Source: Caldithrix sp964598255
Lineage (GTDB): Bacteria > Calditrichota > Calditrichia > Calditrichales > Calditrichaceae
DNA: 64,000 bases
Reading direction: 5' to 3'
Assembly: GCA_964598255.1 (NCBI GenBank)
Contig: CAZRBA010000136.1
Location: 72,756-136,755, forward strand
Made by a program: the position numbers and the translations under genes. The notes under the pieces were generated by a model. The model was not told where the DNA came from. It did not search any database and saw only the letters and a program-made list of their open reading frames with translations. Below are positions 19,101 to 26,979 of the stretch, piece after piece (position 1 is the first letter of the stretch; the number at the start of each line of letters is the position of its first letter).

Positions 19101-20417
19101 TTGAATATCAGTCACAAATCCATTTTCAATTTTCATTGCCTTGATATCCTGGCCTCCCACATCCACAATAAAACTCAAATCATGCTCAAACAAAGCACCG
19201 GCCATGTAGTGAGCCATGGTTTCAACAATTCCTCCATCTAAATTTAGGGCGACTTTCATGAATTCTTCCCCATATCCTGTGGCAAAAGTTGCCTTAAGCA
19301 AGCCTTTTTCTAAATGTGGCCGAAATTGGTTTAAACCCTTCCTCGCTATTTGTAATGGATCACCTAAATTGCTGGAATAGAAATCGTCGATAATGTTGTT
19401 GTGTTCGTCAATGAGGACCATTTTGGTCGTTGTTGACCCGGCATCAATACCCAGGAACAAAGCATTTACTTTTTGCGCTTCCGTGTGTTTTAGTTTACAA
19501 ATCTTAAATCGGTTGTGCCGTTCGATAAATTGATCATAATCTTTTTTGCTGGTAAATAATGGAGGTAAAGTGCGTATTGTTTGACCAATGGGATTTTCAT
19601 TTTCCAAACGTTTTAACAATTCATCAATAGAAACTTTTCTACCTTTTACTCGGCCAAGCAAGGCGGCGCCTATTGCAACCAAAACTTCGGCGTTTTCCGG
19701 AAGAATAAAATCTTCTTGCGGTTTACCCAGTGTTGCTATAAATGATTTACGCAATTCGGAAAGAAAAGTAAGCGGACCCCCGGCAAACAAAATTTTGCCA
19801 CTAACTTCCGCACCGGATAATAAGGTGGCAATGGTTTGATTGGCCACAGCTAAAAAAACTGCTCTAGCAATATCCGCCTTATTCTCACCCCTATTCAAAA
19901 GAGCTTGTACATCGGTTTTCGCAAACACCCCACAGCGTGAAGCAATGTACAATTTTTTGGTGGATTGTTTGGCTAGTTCATTCAGCTCGGCCGGTTCCAT
20001 ATTGAGCAAAGAAGCCATCTGATCGATAAACGAACCCGTTCCTCCGGCACAATTTCCATTCATTTTCATTTCTGGCGCTTGTTGTTTACGGAGGATCATA
20101 ATTTTAGCATCTTCACCGCCCAGTTCAATAAAAGTCGAAACCTGAGGAAAAAGAGTCCGGATGGCTTTGGAGAGGGCGATAACCTCCTGCCCAAAAGGAA
20201 TATCTGTGCGCGAGGCCAAACCCATCCCTGCGCTTCCGGTCATTAATACATTAAACGAATGATTCCGGTAATGGGGCGCAATGGAAGCCAATATCCCTAA
20301 TAACGTTTCTTTGACCCGTCCGTGGTGGCGAGTGTATTTTTTGTAAAGAAGTTTATTTTGTTGGTTAATAAGAACAACCTTGGCCGAAGAAGATCCTAAG
20401 TCAATGCCTAAGTTCAT
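16182..20417 (-). CDS. Giant 2-hydroxyacyl-CoA dehydratase activase-related protein
   Basis: The 1411-residue protein joins two BadF/BadG/BcrA/BcrD-type ASKHA ATPase domains (about 1-255 and 320-575). Each has a phosphate-binding start (GIDLGSSSAK; GIDAGSTTTK), a conserved Cys motif (NCAGGTGSFIDQ; ACSSGTGSFIQT) and RCG/RCS-VF segments expected to hold a [4Fe-4S] cluster. A Cys cluster (HCKGCGNKCS) follows at about 607, then a DUF2229-like domain and a C-terminal part resembling the D-component of (R)-2-hydroxyglutaryl-CoA dehydratase. Such fusions are common in anaerobes and are proposed to activate radical dehydratases or benzoyl-CoA-type reductases, but the substrate of this large class is not established. 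GGAG seven bases before the ATG fixes the start. No dehydratase subunits are in the window. Confidence 0.88.
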   Translation of the reverse strand: MNLGIDLGSSSAKVVLINQQNKLLYKKYTRHHGRVKETLLGILASIAPHYRNHSFNVLMTGSAGMGLASRTDIPFGQEVIALSKAIRTLFPQVSTFIELGGEDAKIMILRKQQAPEMKMNGNCAGGTGSFIDQMASLLNMEPAELNELAKQSTKKLYIASRCGVFAKTDVQALLNRGENKADIARAVFLAVANQTIATLLSGAEVSGKILFAGGPLTFLSELRKSFIATLGKPQEDFILPENAEVLVAIGAALLGRVKGRKVSIDELLKRLENENPIGQTIRTLPPLFTSKKDYDQFIERHNRFKICKLKHTEAQKVNALFLGIDAGSTTTKMVLIDEHNNIIDDFYSSNLGDPLQIARKGLNQFRPHLEKGLLKATFATGYGEEFMKVALNLDGGIVETMAHYMAGALFEHDLSFIVDVGGQDIKAMKIENGFVTDIQLNEACSSGTGSFIQTFAKNLNLSLDEFVQKALWAKNPVDLGTRCSVFMNSKVKEALKDGADVSDIAAGLAYSIVKNALYKVIHLKNVDELGDHVLVQGGTFKNDAVLRAFEILTKKEVIRLNISEYMGAFGAALYAKNFYAQHAPYQTKFQLAALDNIHFTKHQIHCKGCGNKCSITQFTFSNKNRFYTGNRCERYFSNKSNSERITENFFRDKEEIIFNVDTYWPGTLPPIDPDKPIIGIPRVLSVYEHYPFFYAFFRRLGFKVVLSDPTSKTMYYKGLRTVPADNLCLPAKVANGHVFNLIEKKVDRIFYPAILFEQKESKDAQNSFNCPIVTGYGEVLKKNIKTDVPIDSFPMSFNYLPGVRDNIFKYLQVYGISRKDVDAAIDFALYVEKKSIDLQREKADRIIAKAMAENKPLIVVMGRPYHLDPMVNNGILDMIEDMGAYAISENAIPDLHKMNLQGVLPLTQWSYHNRLYLAAKWVAQLKYDKVAAVQLNSFGCGPDAVVVDEVKALVETGGKIYISIKIDEMFNLGAAKIRLRSLLEALNQNNEIRLKKRIFSKRYSIRDRKKTIIVPYFARMYSDLLEPVFHRLGYKIVTLYQQSPEAVDVGLKYVNNDMCYPAIIVIGDLIKALQSGKYDPDHSAVALSQTNGQCRASNYVPLLKKALVDAGFTNTPVISLSADSFAEGFVFNPVKFIKYTVILYAMADGILRMKLRTKPYEIEKGKTMKLVNRLIKELKEQVYAHAPDKKMLHSFMRYAVEEFNKIAIRGKRNARRVGVVGEIYLKSNCFSNNYIVNWLEDKGYEVTLPSYLRFFEYGYFTQKFTFKEKISRLPMKLATRSINHYFINYYQKEVEAEIRRFAGYEPIEPLYMAVKRGSSPLPRYLQFGEGWLLALELVEMVTHGVKDVISLQPFGCISNHIVAKGIYRELKDHYGANLLLLDFESGTSRANVLNRLELFLSDNEKPGDPIK

Positions 20418-20439
20418 TTACACACTCCATTAAGCTACG

Positions 20440-20470
20440 AAAAGAGCCGGGAAAATTACCCGGCTCTTTT
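20440..20470 (-). terminator. Terminator after the SPW-protein gene
   Basis: A perfect 12-bp stem (20440-20451 with 20459-20470, GAGCCGGG core, 7-base loop) flanked by A and T runs. It lies between the SPW gene stop and the activase start and would work in either direction, mainly for the minus-strand SPW gene. Confidence 0.88.
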
Positions 20471-20518
20471 GCTACATGCAACACTGTAATACCGTTATTA
20501 ATTGTGATTAAAAAAGAC

Positions 20519-20830
20519 TTAAGCTTTTTGTCCGCCGCCCAAGGCTCCGAAACCGCCGACCATAACCAAGATGCCACTGATGATCAGGCTCCACATATTC
20601 CCTGCTCCAACAACCAAAGAAGGAATGAATGCTGCAATAATAAGCCATATTCCAATGATAATACTCAGCCAAGCCTGCCATGGTTTTTCTTTAATCATCA
20701 AATAGCCAACGATGGCTACGATGATACCGACAATGAGATCGTCCCACTTGTTTCCTTGAGCCCCAAAATTCAGAAAAGCGACGATAAAAAGCCAAATACC
20801 CAAAAGTCCATTAATCCATGCTTGCCACAT
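20519..20830 (-). CDS. SPW-repeat small membrane protein
   Basis: Starting at ATG 20830 (AAGGAG eight bases upstream) gives 103 residues; a longer reading to 20893 lacks a ribosome site and adds an unlikely polar extension. Four hydrophobic helices form two repeats built on W-x-x-W-(I/L)-x-x-x-(I/L)-G-(I/L)-W-L (MWQAWINGLLGIWLF and KPWQAWLSIIIGIWLI), the mark of SPW-repeat proteins (W replaces the S-P of the motif). The tail is glycine-rich (GGFGALGGG). The molecular role of the family is unknown. It has its own terminator and a long upstream region, so it is probably monocistronic. Confidence 0.8.
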   Translation of the reverse strand: MWQAWINGLLGIWLFIVAFLNFGAQGNKWDDLIVGIIVAIVGYLMIKEKPWQAWLSIIIGIWLIIAAFIPSLVVGAGNMWSLIISGILVMVGGFGALGGGQKA

Positions 20831-20971
20831 TTTGTTCTCCTTCCCTTTTTGATTCTCTGTGACGTATTCATTTTTTATTATCACATAAACCATGCCAAAA
20901 ATTTATATTTTAAGTAACGCGTTGTAATCAAAAAAGTTAGAGTATTTTAATAATTCAGGCTTCCGGCAATT

Positions 20972-20992
20972 TTGGGAAATGGAATTTCCCAA
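20972..20992. repeat. Inverted repeat TTGGGAAA / TTTCCCAA
   Basis: Perfect 8-bp arms (20972-20979 and 20985-20992) around a 5-base centre. There is no T tract, so an operator is more likely than a terminator. Confidence 0.6.
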
Positions 20993-21039
20993 CAAAATAC
21001 GTGCTTTAGGGTATGTAGCTTTAAATAAAAGGAATTCTG

Positions 21040-21060
21040 CTGTGAAATTTAATTTCACAG
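21040..21060. repeat. Perfect 21-bp palindrome CTGTGAAATT-T-AATTTCACAG
   Basis: Arms of 10 bp surround one central T (21050). The TGTGA/TCACA ends recall CRP/FNR or Rex half-sites, but the 9-base spacing between them differs from the 6 of those operators, so the cognate regulator is unknown. Confidence 0.6.
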
Positions 21061-21253
21061 TTTGTGTTTCATGCTATTGATGGATGGCTTAATGCAGAAA
21101 GCATTGTTACAAGAAAAAAACAATTTACAATTTCAGAAAAATAAACTTTAATGGTTTGTGCAAGAGAGGGTATAGAATACTAATTATTGGTACAATTTAG
21201 GCCGTTAATTTAGCACAATTATTAAGTAAGATTATGCAGTAAAACGCCAAATA

Positions 21254-22654
21254 TCACTTAAAATTTTCCACATTGATGTGATGCTTCTTAAGCAAATTTT
21301 GAATTTGACGGCGATCGTAGCCACTGCGTTCTGCCGCCCTGCTTATGTTCCCTTTGGTTTTAGTAAGCAAATTTACAAGGAATTGATATTCCAAATCTTT
21401 AATAATGGCTTCGGTACGGCGCAAACGTTCGGACTTTAATTCTTCTTTTGTGCAAGGAATACGAAGTGCGTTTTCACGAATTTCGGGAGGTAGAAGTTCA
21501 GGTACAATTTTATTGTCCTTAGCAAAAATTAACGCCTGTTGAATCACGTTTTCCAGCTCGCGTATATTGCCAGGCCAGGTATATTGTTGCAATAATTGCA
21601 TGGCTTCGTCAGTGATTTCAATTTCGCCTCTGCCTCGTAGATTTAATGATTGGTGCTTGCGTATGAAATGAGCAACTAACACAGGGATATCTTCCTTACG
21701 TTCGCGTAGCGGGGGTATTTCCAGCAAAACCACACGCAATCGGTAATACAAGTCTTCCCGGAATTGTCTTTTTTGAACTTCATCCTGCAAATTACGGTTG
21801 GTGGCGGCGACAATCCTTACATTGGTCGTAATAAATTCCGTCCCTCCGACGCGCATAAAGCGTTGGTTTTCCAAAACGTGCAGCAATTTTACCTGTAACT
21901 CCAAAGGCAATTCACCAATCTCATCCAAAAACAAAGTTCCCTGATTAGCCAACTCAAATTTACCCTTTTTACTTTGCACCGCCCCTGTAAAAGCGCCCTT
22001 TTCGTGTCCGAATAATTCGCTTTCCAATAGTTCTCTGGGAATAGCTCCGCAATTAATTTCAATAAAAGGCCGGTCGGCACGGGGGCTAAAATGATGCAAA
22101 GCATGGGCAAAAAGTAATTTGCCCGTTCCGGATTCGCCTTGTATGAGCACGGTTGCGGGTGTTTGAGCTACTTGCTTGGTGGTTTCCAGCAGCGCCAGCA
22201 TGCGCGGGTTAACCGTAATAATTTCCGAAGTGTTTTCATATTGTTCCAGTTTCTTTTTTAGCTGAGCGTTCTCTTCCATTAACGAACCAAATTTCAATGC
22301 CTTTTCGATTGTAGTTTCAAGCTCGGCTAGTTTAATTGGTTTAAGGATGTAATCGTATGCACCGGCCTTCATAGCTTCAACTGCGCTTTCCACGGTTCCG
22401 AAAGCAGTAATAATAATTACCGGAATGTAAGGAAATACTTCGTTTGCAAAACGTAACAACTCCATGCCGTTCATTTTCGGCATTTTCAGATCGGTTAAGA
22501 TTAAATGCACTGGTTCATGCTGCAGATATTCCATTGCCTCGCGCCCATTTTCGGCTAAAATAATTTTGTAACGATTCTGTAAATTGATTTTCAGAATCTT
22601 ACGAATTTTTGTTTCATCTTCGGCAATTAAAATAACCGGTTTGTTTGATTGCAT
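21254..22654 (-). CDS. Sigma54-dependent response regulator, NtrC family
   Basis: The 466-residue protein has three domains in order: a receiver (1-120) with the acidic pocket EDE at about 12-14 and phospho-acceptor Asp in LILTDLKMPKMNG; an AAA+ sigma54-interaction domain with Walker A GESGTGKLLFAHALH, GAFTGA loop (GHEKGAFTGAVQ) and Walker B GTLFLDEIGELP; and a Fis-type HTH at the C-terminus (ISRAAERSGYDRRQIQNLLKKH). The intact GAFTGA predicts true activation of RpoN promoters. GGGGAGA precedes the ATG. It lies 49 bp after the histidine kinase gene and is evidently its partner. Confidence 0.95.
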   Translation of the reverse strand: MQSNKPVILIAEDETKIRKILKINLQNRYKIILAENGREAMEYLQHEPVHLILTDLKMPKMNGMELLRFANEVFPYIPVIIITAFGTVESAVEAMKAGAYDYILKPIKLAELETTIEKALKFGSLMEENAQLKKKLEQYENTSEIITVNPRMLALLETTKQVAQTPATVLIQGESGTGKLLFAHALHHFSPRADRPFIEINCGAIPRELLESELFGHEKGAFTGAVQSKKGKFELANQGTLFLDEIGELPLELQVKLLHVLENQRFMRVGGTEFITTNVRIVAATNRNLQDEVQKRQFREDLYYRLRVVLLEIPPLRERKEDIPVLVAHFIRKHQSLNLRGRGEIEITDEAMQLLQQYTWPGNIRELENVIQQALIFAKDNKIVPELLPPEIRENALRIPCTKEELKSERLRRTEAIIKDLEYQFLVNLLTKTKGNISRAAERSGYDRRQIQNLLKKHHINVENFK

Positions 22655-22703
22655 TTGGAAATCTCCCCGTTAATTTTTTGCCAGGCTTCCCAACAGCGGG
22701 CCC

Positions 22704-24827
22704 TCAAATATTTACAGGAATTGTGATGGTAAATTTAGTTTCACCGGGTTTGGATTCTAAGTAAATCCGACCCATTAATGTATCTACAATTTGGTGCACA
22801 ATCGAAAGCCCGAGCCCGGTACCGTTTTCCTTGGTTGTAAAAAACGGATCGAACACCGATGCCTTAATTTCATTTGCGATACCGGTACCATTATCTTGCA
22901 CGGTAATCCGATAATGGTTCGTATCAGAGGTAATAGTAAAGCGTACCATGCCATTTTTACATTTAAATTGCGCTTCCTTTGCACAGCGTTCCTTAATGGC
23001 CGCAATAGCATTTAGGCCTAAGTTTAACAAAGCCTGAAAAAGTAAATCCGGATCGCTCCGCAATAGGCGAGCATTAGGCTCAATATGATAAATAAAGTGA
23101 ATGGCAGACGGGCTCAAACTTTGTAATGAAAGCTTTAGTTTTTCCATAAATTCTTTGCTTTCAAAAAAGATTATTTGCGCCGGACGAATACGCGATAAAT
23201 TCAAAAAATCATTTAAAATGCGATTCAAACGCGATGCTTCTTCCATGATGAACTGACTAAGTTCCTTTTGATCTTCCTGACTAATATCGTGTTTTAGCAG
23301 GGTTTCTGCAGCTGTGGAAATAGTATTCAACGGGTTTCGTATTTCGTGTGCTATTCCGGCCGTAAGCCGCCCGAGCGTCGCCATTTTTTCTAATTGATAA
23401 TTTTGCCGATCTTTAAGGCGTAAATCTTCGATAATCCGATTACGCTTTAATGCGCCAGCAATTTCATTACTAAAAATAGATAAAATTTCAAGCTCATCCT
23501 GTGAAAAATCGAGCCCGTATTTTTTACGTGTTAAAATACAGATGGCCAGTAGCTCGTCTTCGTAGATCAACGGTGCAATAACCCGGGCCTGAATATTCTC
23601 CCAAAATTCACCTAATTGTGGAATAATTTTTTTATGATCTAATTCATAAAATTCAACCGCCCGTTTTTTGGATTTTAAAATATTGGTTAGCGAACAATCC
23701 GCAGGAATGGTCGGCATGGAAGTTCCTTCTTCAATTTCCACAAAGGAAAAACTCTGAGCATCATAATTAAAAATAAGAATGCGTTCTACATTAAAATGGC
23801 GCGTCAGGTATTTTTTGATCTTTGAAAAAAACTCATCTGGCTCCAAATAGGCTTGTAATTCCTGATAAAGCTTTAAAAAAGATTTTCGATTTTGATGGAT
23901 ATTGCTGTGTATCAAACGATCCAATTGGTCGTGCAATCGATGTTCAAAGGGACGGATGAGAACAACCAAAGCAAAAATGACCAGGCCGTCTAAAACGTAG
24001 GAATCGATTTTCAGCCAAGTGACCAAACTTTCGTTGATACTTTTAATTACCAAAAAATAAACAGCCAATACAATTGATGATAAAATAGAGTAAGTAATTC
24101 CACCGGTCAAATAGCGTGACGGGTTAAAAAACTTAAACTGAATAATGGAAATAAAAAAGAATGAGGCGATAACCAGGGTTAAAATTGTGGAAACAAAATA
24201 ATACGAAATGGCTTGCGCCCAAAAGGCGCGCAGTAAATTTAAAATCAGGTAGACAAAAAAAATGATGATCATGCCGATGGCAAAAAAACGGGTTTGGCTT
24301 TTTTGCCGAATTGTTTTTAAACGGCGAATTTTTTTGATGAGCAAAACATCACCCCAAACCATGTATCCTAAGGTCGTAATGAGCAGCAGAATGAAGGGTA
24401 GCGAAAACGAATATTTTAATTGGTAATAAAAAACATCGCGGGCCTTGTTTAAAGGGATTACTTCGATTTGAAATTGGGGGAATGACATGCTCAGTAAAAT
24501 AATGGGAAGAGAAAAGATGAGCACATAAAAAAGAGGCTGGCTTAAATGCTTATGGAAATTTTTAGGGAAATGATAGGCCACTACCACAAAAAAGGCCGGC
24601 GCCAGAAAGATGATCCGGTATACTACTTGGGCTGCGATTCGCGCCGAGGAAAAAGAACTTGAATTTAGAATAACGACTTCGGAAAGATTCCAAAGGGCAA
24701 ATATCAAAATAAAAGCCGAAAACCAGCGATTCAGCGCCGATTTGGGTTTGTCTACCAAAACAATTAAGGCCAAACTAAAATTGACTGTAAACGAGATAAT
24801 TGATGGTAAAGAATAAGGATTCATCAT
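22704..24827 (-). CDS. Membrane sensor histidine kinase with GAF domain
   Basis: The 707-residue kinase begins with about eight transmembrane helices (residues 8-300), then a GAF-like domain (about 330-470, within YLTRHFNVERILIFNYDAQS and onward), a HisKA domain with the phospho-acceptor His in LTAGIAHEIRNPLN, and an HATPase_c domain with N, G1 (DNGTGI) and G2 (GTGLGLSI) boxes. A multi-helix sensor plus GAF plus kinase paired with an NtrC-type regulator resembles the PrsK/PrsR type of two-component pair by architecture only. The start overlaps the patatin gene stop by 4 bp (ATGA), so they are cotranscribed. The signal is unknown. Confidence 0.92.
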   Translation of the reverse strand: MMNPYSLPSIISFTVNFSLALIVLVDKPKSALNRWFSAFILIFALWNLSEVVILNSSSFSSARIAAQVVYRIIFLAPAFFVVVAYHFPKNFHKHLSQPLFYVLIFSLPIILLSMSFPQFQIEVIPLNKARDVFYYQLKYSFSLPFILLLITTLGYMVWGDVLLIKKIRRLKTIRQKSQTRFFAIGMIIIFFVYLILNLLRAFWAQAISYYFVSTILTLVIASFFFISIIQFKFFNPSRYLTGGITYSILSSIVLAVYFLVIKSINESLVTWLKIDSYVLDGLVIFALVVLIRPFEHRLHDQLDRLIHSNIHQNRKSFLKLYQELQAYLEPDEFFSKIKKYLTRHFNVERILIFNYDAQSFSFVEIEEGTSMPTIPADCSLTNILKSKKRAVEFYELDHKKIIPQLGEFWENIQARVIAPLIYEDELLAICILTRKKYGLDFSQDELEILSIFSNEIAGALKRNRIIEDLRLKDRQNYQLEKMATLGRLTAGIAHEIRNPLNTISTAAETLLKHDISQEDQKELSQFIMEEASRLNRILNDFLNLSRIRPAQIIFFESKEFMEKLKLSLQSLSPSAIHFIYHIEPNARLLRSDPDLLFQALLNLGLNAIAAIKERCAKEAQFKCKNGMVRFTITSDTNHYRITVQDNGTGIANEIKASVFDPFFTTKENGTGLGLSIVHQIVDTLMGRIYLESKPGETKFTITIPVNI

Positions 24828-25693
24828 TTACATCCAAGAACACGTTTTATATCGGGAATGGCCTTCCGCGCCGCATCTTCACCTGCGGCAATAATTTCGT
24901 CCATTTGCCTTACAGCCGCCCACGAGTAGTGCCCCACTTTTGGACGAATGAGGTAATCAACTCCAGCAATCCTTTCCTGCGTCAAATGGTGCGAAACAAT
25001 ATCTTCCGCCCGATAAATGACCTGCAATCCCGTTTCCAGAGATCCGACATCATTGATGCATTTACCAACATCAACGGCAATCACGTACTGTGCTCCTTGA
25101 CCGCGCACAATTTGCACAGGGATACTATCCGTTGCCGCACCGTCAACCAGTAGCATGTCGTCCATTTTTACAGGAGGGAAAAATCCGGGAATGGATGAAC
25201 TGGCACGGACTGCCCTGCGCAAACTACCTTCATTAATCACAATTTCACGACCGGAAATCAAATCTGTAGCTATAGTAGCAAATTTTATTTTAAGTGAATC
25301 GAGCTCAACATCCGGGAAAAGATTAAATATCTTTTCAACGGTTTCCGCATTGAATATGGATGGGGTTCGTATTGTTTTCAACAAAGAAAAATACATTTTT
25401 AAATTGTGCAAAGAATCTTCAAACAAAATATGCCGATCATCGCGATTCATAGCAGTGAATAAACCGATGTTTAATTCTTTAAAGACAGGATCGCTAATCA
25501 TTTTGCGAATATATTGTTCTACATCGTCGGCGTTTCCCAAATAAGCGTACAAACCGCCGATAATGGCACCGATGCTGCAACCGGTAATTTGGGTGATTGG
25601 AATATTTTCTTTTTCGAAAATCCGCAAAATGCCTATATGTGAAAATCCTCGCGCTCCGCCGCCGCCCAAAGCTAAACCTATTTTTTTACTCAT
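24824..25693 (-). CDS. Patatin-like phospholipase (RssA/NTE family)
   Basis: The 289-residue protein has the patatin oxyanion loop GGGGARGF (about 10-17), the nucleophile elbow GCSIG (about 38-42) and the catalytic Asp in LLVDGAATDSIP, forming the Ser-Asp dyad of patatin-type lipases. It lacks a signal peptide, so it is probably cytoplasmic or membrane-associated. GGGAG precedes the ATG. It is the first gene of a three-gene operon with the histidine kinase and sigma54 regulator, suggesting a lipid or membrane-stress theme, though this is inference. Confidence 0.92.
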   Translation of the reverse strand: MSKKIGLALGGGGARGFSHIGILRIFEKENIPITQITGCSIGAIIGGLYAYLGNADDVEQYIRKMISDPVFKELNIGLFTAMNRDDRHILFEDSLHNLKMYFSLLKTIRTPSIFNAETVEKIFNLFPDVELDSLKIKFATIATDLISGREIVINEGSLRRAVRASSSIPGFFPPVKMDDMLLVDGAATDSIPVQIVRGQGAQYVIAVDVGKCINDVGSLETGLQVIYRAEDIVSHHLTQERIAGVDYLIRPKVGHYSWAAVRQMDEIIAAGEDAARKAIPDIKRVLGCK

Positions 25694-25841
25694 ACGTTTC
25701 TCCCATTTTGTTACCCTGTTTAATTTAGAGATGAATGGTATGGATTACAATTTGTGAGGGAAAAATTTAGCATGCAAATGTCATTAATAAAAAGCCCCTA
25801 TTGAAATTTGACGGCAACATCAAGGGAATAGGTAGAATTAA

Positions 25842-25874
25842 AAAAAGGCAATCGAAAACATCGATTGCCTTTTT
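25842..25874 (-). terminator. Terminator after the TPR lipoprotein gene
   Basis: A long perfect stem (GGCAATCGA with TCGATTGCC, 14 bp counting the A/T ends, 5-base loop) followed on the minus strand by T residues, 23 bp past the stop codon. Confidence 0.9.
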
Positions 25875-25896
25875 GCGTTTTTATTTGTTGCAAAAA

Positions 25897-26979
25897 CTAC
25901 TTTACGCCCAGCTCTTTGGCCTTGTCAAATGCCACTTTAGCTTCTTTGGCTTTATTTAAGTGAGTTAACACCACACCGTAATTGAACCAAAAAGCACCCA
26001 CATCCGGAAACCGCTGCGTTGCCTGCTGCAAAGTGATTAACGCCTCATCGTATTTCTTTAATTGAATTTCACAGTTCGACTTAAAGTCATAGGGCTCTTT
26101 CATGGTCGGATCGAGCTGAATAACCTTACCGAAGGCATCGATGCATTTTTGCAGGTATTCTTTTTGCTTTTCTTTGCTAACCGTGGTATCGGTAGATAAT
26201 TTGAAATAGATCAGACCCAGATTAAAAGGAAAAGCTTTTTCTTTGGGATTAATGGCCATTGCTTTCTGATAGGCTTCGATGGCTTTTTGCGTATCGCCGT
26301 CGCGGTCGTAAGCTTCGGCAATAATTTGGATTGCGTTAGCATTTTTGGGATCGATTTTTAGTGCTTTTTCCAAAGATTTAATAGCGCCTTTGTAATCCTT
26401 ATTCAAAAGCTGATAGCGACCTAATTTAATGTAGCTATCTGCAGAGTCGGGTGCCATTTGCGTAAGTTTGGTGTAATAGGCCATGGCGCTGTCTTTTTTG
26501 CTTTCGAGACTGTAGCACAAAGCGACAAGATCAACGGCTTTGTAGTCGGGTTTAACAATATTGGCCAGTTTAAAATTTTTAATGGCTTCTTCAAGTTGTT
26601 TTTTAGCCTTATCCGAATTACGGTCTGACATTTTGGTAAAGGTGTTGTAAGCGTTAACACCGCGATTGAACAAATTGCTGAAATAATAGAGTTCGGCCTG
26701 TTTGATTTTTTGCGAAAATTGAGGACTTAATTTAAGTGATTGATCGAACGCATGGCGCATTTCTTTGTACATTTCCTTTTTACCGTAAATTTCGCCAAGC
26801 AAATACCAGGCTTCGGCATTTTTTGGATATTTTTGCGTGGATTGCTTGGCCAGCTTCAAAGCGTTATCGTAACGGCCAGCATTGTAATCCACAAAAGCGC
26901 CTTCCAATTCAGGAGGACGGCAAGAACTAAGAAGCGCTAATACCAAAATTGGAATAGCTAATAACATCAATCTTTTCAT
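25897..26979 (-). CDS. TPR-repeat lipoprotein
   Basis: The 360-residue protein has a lipoprotein signal peptide with lipobox LLSSC (Cys20), then tandem tetratricopeptide repeats through the whole mature part (for example YNAGRYDNALKLAKQ, AWYLLGEIYGKKEMYKEM, YIKLGRYQLLNKDYKGAI, AIQIIAEAYDRDGDTQKAIEAY). TPRs mediate protein-protein contacts; the partner is unknown and the location is probably the outer membrane facing the periplasm. GGAG precedes the ATG. The start overlaps the mtnA stop by 4 bp (ATGA). Confidence 0.88.
   Translation of the reverse strand: MKRLMLLAIPILVLALLSSCRPPELEGAFVDYNAGRYDNALKLAKQSTQKYPKNAEAWYLLGEIYGKKEMYKEMRHAFDQSLKLSPQFSQKIKQAELYYFSNLFNRGVNAYNTFTKMSDRNSDKAKKQLEEAIKNFKLANIVKPDYKAVDLVALCYSLESKKDSAMAYYTKLTQMAPDSADSYIKLGRYQLLNKDYKGAIKSLEKALKIDPKNANAIQIIAEAYDRDGDTQKAIEAYQKAMAINPKEKAFPFNLGLIYFKLSTDTTVSKEKQKEYLQKCIDAFGKVIQLDPTMKEPYDFKSNCEIQLKKYDEALITLQQATQRFPDVGAFWFNYGVVLTHLNKAKEAKVAFDKAKELGVK

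Larger units (their letters stand above)
20894..21253. other. Intergenic region with two inverted repeats, no gene
   Basis: This gap lies upstream of the SPW gene and downstream of the sigma54 regulator gene, both on the minus strand. I find no credible ORF. It contains two clear inverted repeats (20972-20992 and 21040-21060), annotated separately. They could be operators for the SPW gene or processing/termination structures for the upstream operon. Confidence 0.55.

Noticed and set aside
20831..20893. Longer start for the SPW gene
   Set aside because: No Shine-Dalgarno, a polar N-terminus and a good AAGGAG before ATG 20830.
20980..21081. 33-codon ATG reading frame on the plus strand in the intergenic region
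   Set aside because: No ribosome binding site, crosses both palindromes and has no protein-like features.
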